DNA from: Streptomyces sp. GQFP
GTDB lineage: Bacteria; Actinomycetota; Actinomycetes; Streptomycetales; Streptomycetaceae
Assembly (NCBI RefSeq): GCF_021545335.1
Contig: NZ_CP089312.1
Location: 7,936,001-8,000,000, forward strand
Direction: 5' to 3'
DNA: 64,000 nucleotides
Shown: one piece after another, positions 19,674 to 28,055 of the stretch
Layout of the letters: each line of letters opens with the position of its first letter
How positions within the stretch are numbered: position 1 is the first letter of the stretch
Notes under the pieces: generated by a model
What the model was told of the DNA's origin: nothing
Database searches by the model: none
The model's input: only the letters and a program-made list of their open reading frames with translations
Translations under genes and position numbers: made by a program

Positions 19674-20318
19674 TCAGCAGCTGGCGAGGTAGCTCGTGAG
19701 CGCGCTCTTCTCGGCCGAGTCGACCGAGAGGTCGTAGTAGTACTTCACCTGGACCCAGGCGCGGACGTACGTGCAGCGGTACGAGGTGACCGACGGCATC
19801 CACTCGGCCGGGTCCTGGTCGCTCTTCGACTGGTTCACGTTGTCCGTGACGGCGATGAGCTGCGGACGGGTCAGGTCGTTGGCGAACGCCTGGCGGGTGG
19901 CGCTGCTCCAGGAGTCGGCGCCGGAGTCCCAGGCCTCGGCCAGCGGGACCAGGTGGTCGATGTCGAGGTCGGAGGCGGCGGTCCAGGTGGCGCCGTCGTA
20001 CACGGAGTACCAGGTGCCGCTGGTGGCGGCGCAGGCGGAGCTGGTGACGACGTTCGTACCGTCCCGCTTCAGGACCGTCTCACGGGTGTTGCAGGTGCCG
20101 GAGATGGTGATCCAGTGGTTGAACAGGTCGCGGTCGTAGCCGGTGCGGTCCTCGGTCGCCACGGTGAGCGAGGCGAGGTAGGTGCGGGCGGTGGCGGCGC
20201 TGACCGGGGTGGGGAGCGCGGCGGAGGCGGTCGGACCGTTGAAAAGTCCGACCGAGGCTATGAGTCCGGTAAGAGCGGCGAGTATGCTGAGCCGTCGACG
20301 CGCGTAGAACTTCGGCAT
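19674..20318 (-). CDS. Secreted HNH-type nuclease (DUF1524 / GmrSD C-terminal fold)
   Basis: The ATG at 20318 has GAGGGAG five bases upstream. The 214-residue protein has a clear signal peptide (cleavage after GPTASA, about residue 33) and a C-terminal domain with DIDHLVPLAEAWDSG and a downstream N/Q-rich metal-finger segment, typical of secreted DUF1524 HNH nucleases. It probably cuts DNA in the medium for nutrient recovery. A strong TTGACA promoter element faces it at 20399-20429. Confidence 0.88.
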   Translation of the reverse strand: MPKFYARRRLSILAALTGLIASVGLFNGPTASAALPTPVSAATARTYLASLTVATEDRTGYDRDLFNHWITISGTCNTRETVLKRDGTNVVTSSACAATSGTWYSVYDGATWTAASDLDIDHLVPLAEAWDSGADSWSSATRQAFANDLTRPQLIAVTDNVNQSKSDQDPAEWMPSVTSYRCTYVRAWVQVKYYYDLSVDSAEKSALTSYLASC

Positions 20319-20398
20319 ACGAACTCCCTCGGGGGGGTGGGGTGTTGAACGCGAGCGAGTGAATCGTCGCGTCGCGGTGTTGCCGGAGAATGAGCGTT

Positions 20399-20429
20399 AG
20401 GTAAGAAGTTAGTGACGTGAACATGTCAA
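20399..20429 (-). promoter_or_regulatory. Promoter of the secreted nuclease gene
   Basis: On the minus strand TTGACA (20424-20429) is a perfect -35 hexamer, and TTACCT (20399-20404) is a possible -10 after a 19-bp spacer. It lies about 80 bp upstream of the nuclease start. The spacer is slightly long. Confidence 0.5.
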
Positions 20430-20523
20430 GGCAAGGTGTCGGGTGCTGATTCCTCGGGCGGTACGGAAAGTGGCGCTGTTTCGGACGCTGGTCCCTGTGT
20501 CCGACCCGTCGCGTACGATGGAC

Positions 20524-20634
20524 GGCGCAGAAGGGGAGTAGCTCTTCGCCGGACCGTCGACATACTGCTCAGCTCGTCTGAGCCGGCGCCCGGAGGCAGG
20601 CCATGTGTGGCCCGCCAGCGAGACCTTCGGCCAG
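20524..20634 (+). promoter_or_regulatory. yybP-ykoY manganese riboswitch
   Basis: The leader contains AAGGGGAGTAGCTC (20531-20544) and, after GTCGACATACTGCTC and a GC-rich helix, AGCGAGACCTTCGGCC. These two blocks form the conserved four-way junction of the yybP-ykoY aptamer, which binds Mn2+. It precedes a GDT1/UPF0016 transporter gene, one of the classic target families. A TACGAT -10 lies at 20514-20519, just upstream. Confidence 0.88.
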
Positions 20635-20719
20635 TAGTGCACTGACTGTGTGCTGCCGTGCCGAGGTGTCGTTCAGCGGTAACACTCTCGGTGGGGCGGC
20701 CCCGACCGATTGAGGAACC

Positions 20720-21301
20720 TTGATCAGCTTCACCGTGACGGCGCTTGTCTTCGGCGTCGTCTTCCTCGCCGAACTGCCGGACAAGACCGCCCTCGCCGGG
20801 CTCGTCCTCGGCACCCGTTATCGCGCCTCGTACGTCTTCGCCGGCGTCGCCGCCGCGTTCGCGCTGCATGTCGTGCTCGCCGTCGCGGCGGGCAGCGTGC
20901 TCACCCTGCTGCCGCAGCAGCTCGTCCACGCGCTGACCGGCGTGCTCTTTCTGGGCGGGGCGGCCGTGCTGCTCATGAAGAAGGGGGAGGACGAGGCCGA
21001 GGTGCGGCGGCCCGAGGACCAGTCCTTCTGGAAGGTGTCCGGGGCCGGCTTCATGCTCATCCTCGTCGCCGAGTTCGGAGATCTCACGCAGATCATGACG
21101 GCCAACCTCGCCGCCCGGTACGACGACCCGCTCTCCGTCGGGCTCGGTGCGGTGCTCGCGCTGTGGGCGGTGGCCGGGCTCGGGATCGTGGGTGGGCGGG
21201 CCCTGATGAAGCGGGTGCCGCTGGAGCTGATCACCAAGATCGCGGCCGTGCTGATGCTGGCGCTCGGGGTGTGGAGTCTTTGGGAAGCGGTGGCTGGGTA
21301 G
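20720..21301 (+). CDS. TMEM165/GDT1 (UPF0016) family cation transporter
   Basis: The TTG at 20720 is behind GAGGA. The 193-residue protein has six hydrophobic segments and the duplicated family motif ExGD(K/R)T: ELPDKTA in the first half and EFGDLTQ in the second. Bacterial members export Mn2+. The Mn riboswitch in its leader fits that role: expression should rise when internal manganese is high. It is probably a single-gene unit, since the next gene starts 205 bp later. Confidence 0.92.
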   Translation: MISFTVTALVFGVVFLAELPDKTALAGLVLGTRYRASYVFAGVAAAFALHVVLAVAAGSVLTLLPQQLVHALTGVLFLGGAAVLLMKKGEDEAEVRRPEDQSFWKVSGAGFMLILVAEFGDLTQIMTANLAARYDDPLSVGLGAVLALWAVAGLGIVGGRALMKRVPLELITKIAAVLMLALGVWSLWEAVAG

Positions 21302-21505
21302 GGAGGGGGTGCGGGTGGTGGGTGGGGGCGCTTTGTAGGTGGCCGGTTGGTGAACTGTTGCCGAAGGCGGTAGCGGGCGGCGTCCTTTCTTTTGTACCGT
21401 GAGGGAACAAAGTGGCTCCCGCCCGTTTTCCCTGACCGGCGGGCGGGGCCGCCTTGGTCCCGTATCTGTGCCGTCCTGTGCCGTGCCGTGCCTTGGAGTC
21501 TGCTG

Positions 21506-22165
21506 ATGACGGTCCCTGCCGTGCTCACCGCCCGTGCCCTTCTCCTCGACATGGACGGCACGCTCGTCAACTCGGACGCCGTCGTCGAACGCATCTGGCG
21601 GCGCTGGGCCGATCGGCACGGGCTGGACGGTGGCGAGGTCATGAAGGTGGTGCATGGGCGGCAGGGCTACGCCTCCATGGCCGTGCTGCTGCCCGACCGG
21701 CCCATGGAGCAGAACTACGCGGACAACGCGCGCATGCTCGCGGAGGAGACCGCGGATCTGGACGGTGTCGTGGCGATACCGGGCGCCGGTGCGTTCCTGG
21801 AGTCCCTGCGGGGGCTTCCGCATGCCCTGGTGACCTCTGCCGATGTGGCTCTGTCGACCGCGCGGATGGCTGCGGCGGGGTTGGCGCTGCCGGATGTGCG
21901 GGTGACCGCCGAGTCCGTCGGGGCGAGCAAGCCGGATCCTGAGGGGTTTTTGAAGGGGGCGGCCGAGCTGGGGGTTGATCCTGCGGATTGTTTGGTGTTC
22001 GAGGACTCTGGGGCCGGGATCTCGGCGGGGCGCTCCGCGGGGATGCGGGTGGTGGGGGTTGGGCCTCGGGCCCACTTTCACCGGCCTGATGTGGTGGTGG
22101 CGGATCTGAGTGGGGTGCGGGTTGAGAGTGTGGGGGGCGGGGAGTTGCGGGTGTACGTCGGCTGA
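21506..22165 (+). CDS. HAD-family sugar-phosphate phosphatase
   Basis: The ATG at 21506 has GGAG seven bases upstream. The 219-residue protein shows DMDGTLVNSD (motif I), VTSAD (motif II), SKPDPEGF (Lys motif III) and VFEDSGAGISAGRSAG (motif IV), the pattern of beta-phosphoglucomutase/phosphatase-like HADs. It probably dephosphorylates a sugar phosphate or similar metabolite in the cytoplasm. It ends in a repeat-rich intergenic region. Confidence 0.9.
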   Translation: MTVPAVLTARALLLDMDGTLVNSDAVVERIWRRWADRHGLDGGEVMKVVHGRQGYASMAVLLPDRPMEQNYADNARMLAEETADLDGVVAIPGAGAFLESLRGLPHALVTSADVALSTARMAAAGLALPDVRVTAESVGASKPDPEGFLKGAAELGVDPADCLVFEDSGAGISAGRSAGMRVVGVGPRAHFHRPDVVVADLSGVRVESVGGGELRVYVG

Positions 22166-22600
22166 GTGCTCTGTGCTCCGCGGGGGAGGGTTGTGGTTCG
22201 GCTGCGGGTTGGTGGGGGCTGGTTGCGCAGTTCCTCGCGCCCCTGAATGCGGGGTCGTCTGTGGATCTGGTGTTTTGACGTGCCGTCCTGTTCCTGGAAG
22301 CGGGTTCGTCTGCTGAGTGCTCTGCGGGGGAGGGTTGTGGTTCGGCTGCGGGTGGTGGGGGCTGGTCGCGCAGTTCCTCGCGCCCCTGAAAGCGGGGTCG
22401 TCTGTGGCTCTGGCGTTTTGAGGCCCCGCGTCGCCCTGAAAGCCAGGCGGGTCTGCGGCTCTGGCGTATTGACTTGCCCGCGCCGCCCCTGGAAGCGGGT
22501 GTCCGTCTGCGGTTCTCGCGTTTTGGCGCCCCGCGTCGCCCCTGGCAGCCGGGCCCGTTTACCGCTCTCGTGTGTTTGGCGCCCCGCGTCGCCCGCGCAG
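22161..22600 (+). repeat. Nested tandem repeat region including two dispersed repeat copies
   Basis: The convergent gap begins with two long near-copies, about 22161-22310 and 22312-22436, each running GAGTGCTCTG..GGGGGAGGG, TTGTGGTTCGGCTGCGGG, the dispersed repeat (22211-22254 and 22352-22396) and GGGGTCGTCTGTGG. These are followed by degenerate units of about 45 bp of the form CCTGGAAGCGGGT..CGTCTGCGG..CTCGCGTTTTGGCGCC. At least five such short units can be counted. No gene is visible in this 437-bp stretch. Confidence 0.85.
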
Positions 22601-22602
22601 CC

Positions 22603-23562
22603 TCACGGTTCCGTCGTTTCGGATTCGAGCCGCTCTCGGGTCGTTCTGTCGTACACGCCCGGTTCGTCTGTGTCGATGTTGCGGGTCGTCTGGTAGGCGG
22701 TCACCGCGTTTTCGACGTTGTCGTCGTAGACGCCGTCCAGGTCGTTGACGTAGAGCGCCAACTGGCGGAGTCGCAGTTGGAGTTCGAGGACCTCGTCGCC
22801 GTGGTCGCCGGGGCGTAGGACGGGGGCGGTTTCCTTGTCGTCGTCGCCGGGGTCCGGGGTGATCGTGCCGGTGGCCTGGGCCGTTGTGGGGGCCTGGCTC
22901 GGGGTGGCCGACCTGGTCGGGGTCGGGGCGGCGGATGTGCGGGTGGGGGTGGGTGTCGAGGTCTTGCTGGGGGTCGGGGTCGGGGAGGGGGACGCCGACC
23001 TCGATGCTGTGGGGCTGCTCGAGGGGGTGGGAGATGCCGCGCTGGTCGTCGGCGCTACCGGCACGCTCTCCCGTACGTCCTGGGCGGCCGTGTTGTTCCG
23101 GGACGGCTTGTCGTACGTGAACATCCCGCCGGCCAGTCCGCCCGCCGCCAGGATCACGACGACCGCTCCGGCGGCGCCGAGGAGGAGGATCCGGGGCCGG
23201 TTTCCCGGGCTCTCCGCCTGCTCGTCGTCCTCGGTGGGGGTGTCCGGGGGGAGCGGTAGCGCCGGTACCGCCGGTATCGCCGCCGTCGGCGGCTCGTCCG
23301 CCCAGCCGGGGTCCGGGGGCACCGCCGGCATCGGCATCGTCGCGTCGGCCGCCGGGTCGGGCGGTGACGCGGGGGTCTCCGGGGTCAGCTCCACGTACGG
23401 GCGTATGCGCAGGGGATCGAAATCCTCCGCCGCCGCTGCCTCCGCCGTGCGGTTCTCTATGTGGGCGTCGGCCGCGCGTTCGGCGCAGGCGCAGGAGGGC
23501 GTGCTGTCGGCTCCCCGGGGCGCGCCGCACTCCGGACACACATGCCCCTTCGGATCGTTCAC
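22603..23562 (-). CDS. Membrane protein with zinc ribbon and peptidoglycan-binding domain
   Basis: The 319-residue product begins with a zinc ribbon (VCPECGAPR...SCACAE). An acidic, proline-rich cytoplasmic region and one membrane segment follow (LLGAAGAVVVILAAGGLAGGM, about 126-147). A Ser/Thr/Pro-rich stalk of about 90 residues then leads to a C-terminal PG_binding_1 domain (LRPGDHGDEVLELQLRLRQL, DGVYDDNVENAVTAYQ). The topology places the binding domain in the wall with the zinc ribbon inside. It may tether the membrane to peptidoglycan or sense it. Confidence 0.88.
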   Translation of the reverse strand: MNDPKGHVCPECGAPRGADSTPSCACAERAADAHIENRTAEAAAAEDFDPLRIRPYVELTPETPASPPDPAADATMPMPAVPPDPGWADEPPTAAIPAVPALPLPPDTPTEDDEQAESPGNRPRILLLGAAGAVVVILAAGGLAGGMFTYDKPSRNNTAAQDVRESVPVAPTTSAASPTPSSSPTASRSASPSPTPTPSKTSTPTPTRTSAAPTPTRSATPSQAPTTAQATGTITPDPGDDDKETAPVLRPGDHGDEVLELQLRLRQLALYVNDLDGVYDDNVENAVTAYQTTRNIDTDEPGVYDRTTRERLESETTEP

Positions 23563-23747
23563 TGCGCGTCTGTTCCTTCCCCGTACGAACCCCCGTACGA
23601 ATCCCAGAGATTATCCGGCGCTCCTTCACACCATCTCCCGTAAGCCCCCGGAATCCGGGGTTCCGCCGAATCTCGTGGGGATTCGACAGGCCATAACCGG
23701 TCACACCGCCCACGATGGGGGTGTAACGAGAGTCACTGGAGGACTTC

Positions 23748-25805
23748 ATGGCCGGGGAAGCGCGCGGTAGGACGGGAGATGTGGCGGACGAAAAGCGGAC
23801 GGCACCCGGGTCCGAACACGTGCCCGGGAACGTTCTCGTCTCCATCGGTGCCCTGCTGCTCGGCATGCTGCTCGCGGCCCTCGACCAGACCATCGTGTCG
23901 ACCGCGCTGCCGACCATCGTCAGCGACCTGGGCGGCATGGACCACCTGTCGTGGGTGGTCACCGCCTATCTGCTCGCCTCCACCGCCGCGACCCCCCTCT
24001 GGGGCAAGCTCGGCGACCAGTACGGCCGGAAACGGTTGTTCCAGGCCGCGATCGTGATCTTTCTCATCGGCTCCGCGCTCTGCGGTATGGCGCAGAACAT
24101 GCCCCAGTTGATCGGGTTCCGGGCGCTTCAGGGGCTCGGTGGCGGCGGGCTGATGGTGCTGTCGATGGCGATCGTGGGGGATCTGGTCCCGCCGCGTGAA
24201 CGCGGGCGCTATCAGGGGTTGTTCGGTGCCGTCTTCGGGGCGACCAGCGTGCTGGGGCCGCTGCTCGGCGGGCTCTTCACCGAACATCTCAGCTGGCGTT
24301 GGGTGTTCTACGTCAATCTGCCCGTCGGCGCCGTCGCCCTCGCCGTCATCGCGACCGTCCTGCGCATCCCGCGCCGGTCCGAACGGCACGTGATCGACTA
24401 CCTCGGTACTCTTCTCATCGCCTCCGTCGCCACCTGTCTGATCCTCGTCACCTCGCTCGGCGCCTCCTGGGGGTGGGGTTCGGCGCGGATCGTGGGCCTC
24501 GCGGTGCTCGGGGTCGTCCTCACCTTCGCCTTCGTTCTCGCCGAGCGGCGGGCCGCCGAACCCGTCCTCCCGCTCAAGCTGTTCCGGCTGCGCACCTTCA
24601 CCCTCACCGCCGTCATCAGCTTCATCGTCGGCTTCGCCATGTTCGGCGCCATGACCTATCTGCCGACCTTTCTCCAGGTCGTCCAGGGCGTCTCCCCGAC
24701 CATGTCCGGCGTGCACATGCTCCCGATGGTGCTCGGGCTGCTCGTCGCCTCCACCCTCTCCGGGCAGATCGTCAGCCGTACGGGCCGCTGGAAGGTGTTC
24801 CCCATCGCGGGCACCGGCGTCACCGCCCTCGGCCTCCTCCTGCTCCACCGGCTCGACGAGCACAGCTCCACCGGCGAGATGAGCGCCTACTTCCTCGTCT
24901 TCGGCCTGGGTCTCGGCCTGGTCATGCAGGTCCTGGTGCTGATCGTGCAGAACGCGGTCTCGTACGAGGATCTGGGCGTCGCCACCTCCGGCGCCACCTT
25001 CTTCCGCTCCATCGGCGCCTCCTTCGGCGTGGCCGTCTTCGGTACGGTCTTCTCCAGTCGGCTCGGCGACAAGCTCACGGACGCCTTCCGGGGCGTACAA
25101 CTGCCCACCGGGGTCTCGGTGGACGCCCTGGAGGCCGACCCGCGCGGCATCGCCGCCCTCCCCTCGGCCGTGCGCCCGGCCGCCCTGGAGGCGTACGCGT
25201 CCGCGATCACCGACGTCTTCCTGTACGCCGCCCCGGTCGCCGTTCTCGGCTTCGTCCTCGCCTGGTTCCTGCGCGAGGACCGGCTGCGCGGCTCGGTGAC
25301 CGCGCCCGACGTCACCGAGACCCTCGCCAGCAACCCCGTCCAGCGGTCGTCGTACGACGAGGTGTGCCGTGCGCTGTCAGTGCTCGGCACCCGCGAGGGG
25401 CGCCGCGAGATCTACCGGACCATCACCGCGAGGGCCGGCTACGACCTGTACCCGGCGGCCAGCTGGCTGCTGCTGCGCATCCGGCGGTACGGCTGGGCCG
25501 AGCCCTCGGTGCTGGCCGAGCGCAGCTCCGTACCGCTGACCGTGATCATCGAGGCCGCCCGGCAGGTCGAGGAACGGCGGCTCGGCGTGCGCGAGGGCCT
25601 CGACATGGTCCTCACCGACGAGGGCCGCGAGGTCGCCGAACGGCTCGCACAGGCCCGCGAGGAGTCCCTGGCCGAGCTGCTGGGCGACTGGTGGGGACCG
25701 GACCGGCCCACCGACCTGGTCCAGCTGGTGAAACTCCTGAACGAGGAGCTGTGCGGCTCGGACGCGGAACAGCCGCACAACGGCTCGGCGGACAGGGCCG
25801 GTTGA
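23748..25805 (+). CDS. DHA2-type MFS multidrug exporter with C-terminal winged helix
   Basis: The ATG at 23748 is set by GGAGG five bases upstream. The 685-residue protein has a 14-segment EmrB/QacA-type transporter with motifs LDQTIVSTALPTI, GKLGDQYGRKR and the motif C-like GATSVLGPLLGG. It extrudes drugs by proton antiport. After about residue 510 a soluble domain of roughly 170 residues follows, with a winged-helix-like stretch (AEPSVLAERSSVPLTVIIEAARQVEERRL and VLTDEGREVAERLAQ) similar to MarR-type helix-turn-helix proteins. Such a fusion could let the exporter sense substrate or bind DNA, but no test is possible from sequence. No separate regulator gene adjoins. Confidence 0.92.
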   Translation: MAGEARGRTGDVADEKRTAPGSEHVPGNVLVSIGALLLGMLLAALDQTIVSTALPTIVSDLGGMDHLSWVVTAYLLASTAATPLWGKLGDQYGRKRLFQAAIVIFLIGSALCGMAQNMPQLIGFRALQGLGGGGLMVLSMAIVGDLVPPRERGRYQGLFGAVFGATSVLGPLLGGLFTEHLSWRWVFYVNLPVGAVALAVIATVLRIPRRSERHVIDYLGTLLIASVATCLILVTSLGASWGWGSARIVGLAVLGVVLTFAFVLAERRAAEPVLPLKLFRLRTFTLTAVISFIVGFAMFGAMTYLPTFLQVVQGVSPTMSGVHMLPMVLGLLVASTLSGQIVSRTGRWKVFPIAGTGVTALGLLLLHRLDEHSSTGEMSAYFLVFGLGLGLVMQVLVLIVQNAVSYEDLGVATSGATFFRSIGASFGVAVFGTVFSSRLGDKLTDAFRGVQLPTGVSVDALEADPRGIAALPSAVRPAALEAYASAITDVFLYAAPVAVLGFVLAWFLREDRLRGSVTAPDVTETLASNPVQRSSYDEVCRALSVLGTREGRREIYRTITARAGYDLYPAASWLLLRIRRYGWAEPSVLAERSSVPLTVIIEAARQVEERRLGVREGLDMVLTDEGREVAERLAQAREESLAELLGDWWGPDRPTDLVQLVKLLNEELCGSDAEQPHNGSADRAG

Positions 25806-25927
25806 CGCCCGGCCGAGGCTGTCCAGTTTGGGGAGGGCCTTCCGGGCAACCCGGATTCTGACGAGAAGTCGTCTGACGAGCAGTCGGTCGAGACGAGCAA
25901 TCGGTCGAGGAGATCCGGAAGGCATTC

Positions 25928-26527
25928 ATGTCCACAGGAGTGTTCATCGTTCTGATCGTGATCGTCGTCGCGGCCCTCGCCGTGGGCGCGGTCACCCTGA
26001 ACCGGCGGGCCGCCGGTACCCACGGCCCACGGAATCTGAAACGGCGGTTCGGGCCCGAGTACGAGCGGGCCGTCTCCCGTCACGACGGGGACACCAAGGC
26101 CGCCGACCACGAACTCGCCGAACGCGTCCAACGCCACGGCGACCTGCGGGAACGTCCGCTGGACCCCGCCGAGCGCGAACGGTTCGCGGCCCGCTGGGCA
26201 GCCGCGCAGGAACACTTCGTCGAGTCGCCGCAGCAGGCGGTCGCCGACGCGGACCTGCTCCTCGCCGAGCTGGCCGGCGCCCGTGGCTTCCCCGACGGCG
26301 GCCAGTACGAGGACCAGCTCGACGCGCTCTCCGTGCACCACGCCCAGCATGTGCACGGCTACCGGCGCGTGCACCACGCCGCCCACGAGAACCAGCCCGA
26401 CACGGAGGAGATGCGCACGGCCATGATCGAGGCCCGCGCCTTCTTCGACGACCTGGTCGGCCAGCGGGAGCACCCCCGGCCGAAGTCCAAGTCGCGACTC
26501 AACAAGCTGCAGTTAAAGGGGAGTTGA
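25928..26527 (+). CDS. Small membrane-anchored protein of unknown function
   Basis: The ATG at 25928 follows GGAAGG. The 199-residue product has one N-terminal membrane segment (GVFIVLIVIVVAALAVGAV) and a soluble, charged helical domain with His-rich stretches (HHAQHVHGYRRVHHAAHE). It is cytoplasmic or extracytoplasmic depending on insertion; the positive residues after the segment favour an inside domain. It precedes and is almost certainly co-transcribed with the next gene (5 bp gap). I do not recognise a family function. The 122-bp leader contains GACGAGCAGTCGGTCGA followed by a near-identical copy. Confidence 0.8.
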   Translation: MSTGVFIVLIVIVVAALAVGAVTLNRRAAGTHGPRNLKRRFGPEYERAVSRHDGDTKAADHELAERVQRHGDLRERPLDPAERERFAARWAAAQEHFVESPQQAVADADLLLAELAGARGFPDGGQYEDQLDALSVHHAQHVHGYRRVHHAAHENQPDTEEMRTAMIEARAFFDDLVGQREHPRPKSKSRLNKLQLKGS

Positions 26528-26532
26528 CCCAC

Positions 26533-27063
26533 ATGACGGACATCGAGAACCGGGACGTGAAGCGCCCGGACACGCAGACATCGAAGCCGGACCCGCAGAC
26601 GGAGAAGCCGGACCTGCGTACGGGTAGGGACATGGGTAGGGACATGGGTACGGGCACCGACAAGGCCGACCCGCGCGCGGAGAAGCCGGCCGGCGCCCCC
26701 GCCGTACCGCCGCCGTCCGCCCCGCCGGCCCCCGCCCGGACCCACGAGGCGCGGCCGTCGTCGGCGCAGTCTTCCGAGCGGTCCTCCCACGGGGTCGCGC
26801 TGCTCGCGCAGGACGAACGGGACAAGCTCACGCTGCGGCTCCAGCACGCCGTCACCGGGTTCGTGGACGGTCCCCAGGACTCCGTCGAGGAGGCCGACCG
26901 CGTACTGGCGGAGGTCACCGAGCGGTTCACGGAGGCCGTGGAGCGCACCCGCCGGACCGTGCGCGGGTCCTGGCAGTCCGGTGGCGACACCGGCGACACC
27001 GAGAAGCTCCGCCTCGCCCTGCGCGACTACCGGGAACTGGCGGAACGCCTGCTCCACAGCTGA
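26533..27063 (+). CDS. Cytosolic partner protein with disordered N-terminus, function unknown
   Basis: The ATG at 26533 follows GGGGAG. The 176-residue product has a disordered, repetitive N-terminal half with KPD-T/Q units and Pro/Ala stretches. A helical C-terminal domain of about 90 residues (ALLAQDERDKLTLRLQHAVTG onwards) resembles the helical part of the preceding protein (DADLLLAEL versus EADRVLAEV). The two may be paralogous halves of one complex. That resemblance is seen by eye and is not proof. Confidence 0.75.
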   Translation: MTDIENRDVKRPDTQTSKPDPQTEKPDLRTGRDMGRDMGTGTDKADPRAEKPAGAPAVPPPSAPPAPARTHEARPSSAQSSERSSHGVALLAQDERDKLTLRLQHAVTGFVDGPQDSVEEADRVLAEVTERFTEAVERTRRTVRGSWQSGGDTGDTEKLRLALRDYRELAERLLHS

Positions 27064-27080
27064 GACGGCCGAGCCCCCGG

Positions 27081-27485
27081 CTACTTCGCCCGAGCCTCCC
27101 GCCACTGCCGTACGACCTCGTCGACGTCGTACGGCTTGAGGCCCAGCGGGGGGCCGGGCGGCGGCTTGAACATCATGTCGCGGATCTTGGCGTTGATCTC
27201 CGTCAGGATCCGGCGGACCGCCCCCTCGGAGGGGGCCTTGTGCGCCGCCGCCAGCGCGTCCTCCGCCTCCTTGCGCAGGGCCAGCGTCGGCGGCAGGACC
27301 GACAGCCCCTCGCGGGCCATCTTCTGCTTGACCCACCACAGTTCGTCGTACGAGGTGTCAGGACCCTCGGACAGCGGCTTGCCCACTCCGGGAAGCTCCG
27401 CGAACTCCCCGCGCGCCTCCGCCTCGCGGATCTGTCTGTCGACCCAGGACTCGAAACTCACACCAGGTGGTTTGCGTTCGGTCAT
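27081..27485 (-). CDS. DUF1992 (DnaJ homologue C28-like) domain protein
   Basis: The ATG at 27485 starts MTERKPPGVSFESWVDRQIREA. The 134-residue protein carries the DUF1992 signature: FESWVDRQIREAEARGEF, PGVGKPL and the conserved lysine-rich helix near WWVKQKMAREG. Human DNAJC28 contains the same domain, but its role is unclear. Here no J domain is present. It ends 18 bp from the convergent neighbour and is divergent from the FHA-like gene. Confidence 0.9.
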   Translation of the reverse strand: MTERKPPGVSFESWVDRQIREAEARGEFAELPGVGKPLSEGPDTSYDELWWVKQKMAREGLSVLPPTLALRKEAEDALAAAHKAPSEGAVRRILTEINAKIRDMMFKPPPGPPLGLKPYDVDEVVRQWREARAK

Positions 27486-27545
27486 GTGTCCATTGTGCCG
27501 GACCTCGCACAACCGGACGATGGAGCGATTTATCATGCGGCGGCG

Positions 27546-27568
27546 GTACGGCAACATGGCTGCCGTAC
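27546..27568. promoter_or_regulatory. Perfect inverted repeat between divergent genes (possible operator)
   Basis: GTACGGCA and TGCCGTAC are perfect eight-base arms around a seven-base spacer. The site lies between the DUF1992 and FHA-like starts, where a regulator could act on both. A TTATCAT -10-like element lies just upstream. Confidence 0.4.
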
Positions 27569-27608
27569 AGGGACTGTTCAGCAACGACTGTTCCGCGAGG
27601 ACCGGTCG

Positions 27609-27625
27609 GGTCACTTCTTGTGACC
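27609..27625 (+). promoter_or_regulatory. Leader hairpin before the FHA-like gene
   Basis: GGTCAC pairs with GTGACC across a TTCTT loop. The stem ends six bases before the AAGGAG site of the FHA-like gene, so it may modulate translation or be a short attenuator. Confidence 0.35.
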
Positions 27626-27642
27626 GTTCAGAAGGAGCGCAC

Positions 27643-28035
27643 GTGCTCGAACTCACCATGGCGACCGTCTCAGGGACGGAAGCCGGCGCCACGGCCGGCA
27701 TGCTCATGGCCGAGGCGCCCAGCGAACCGGGGGCCATCATGCGGGTGGGCCGGGACAAGGCGGTGTGCCGGCTCGTCACCCCCGACGACTGGCTGTTCGT
27801 CTCACGGGTCCACCTGGAGTTCCTGTGCGGCCCCGACAACACCTGGCACCTCTCGTGGCTCCAGGGCTCCCAGTCCGACCCGTCCTCCGAGGTCCGGCTG
27901 GTGGTCGGCGAGTACGCCCAGACCGTGCCGTACGGCGGGAGCGTGCCGCTGCCCCGGGGCGGTGCCGGAGAGATCATCGTCCAGGACCGCACCGGGCCGC
28001 GCAGCGTCAACGTGGGCTTCTACCACGAGGGTTGA
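27643..28035 (+). CDS. FHA-like domain protein
   Basis: The GTG at 27643 has AAGGAG five bases upstream. The 130-residue protein contains MRVGRDKAVCRLV and, 15 residues on, FVSRVHLEF. Together these are the GRD...SRxH pattern of forkhead-associated domains, which bind phosphothreonine. The rest is a predicted beta-sandwich ending in VNVGFYHEG. A phosphopeptide reader for one of the Ser/Thr kinases is a natural guess but nothing here links it to a particular kinase. Confidence 0.8.
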   Translation: MLELTMATVSGTEAGATAGMLMAEAPSEPGAIMRVGRDKAVCRLVTPDDWLFVSRVHLEFLCGPDNTWHLSWLQGSQSDPSSEVRLVVGEYAQTVPYGGSVPLPRGGAGEIIVQDRTGPRSVNVGFYHEG

Positions 28036-28055
28036 GGCCGGGCGGGGACTCCCGG

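Noticed and set aside
19534..19680. PHO box upstream of the PhoD-like gene
   Set aside because: No pair of GTTCACC-like direct repeats was found.
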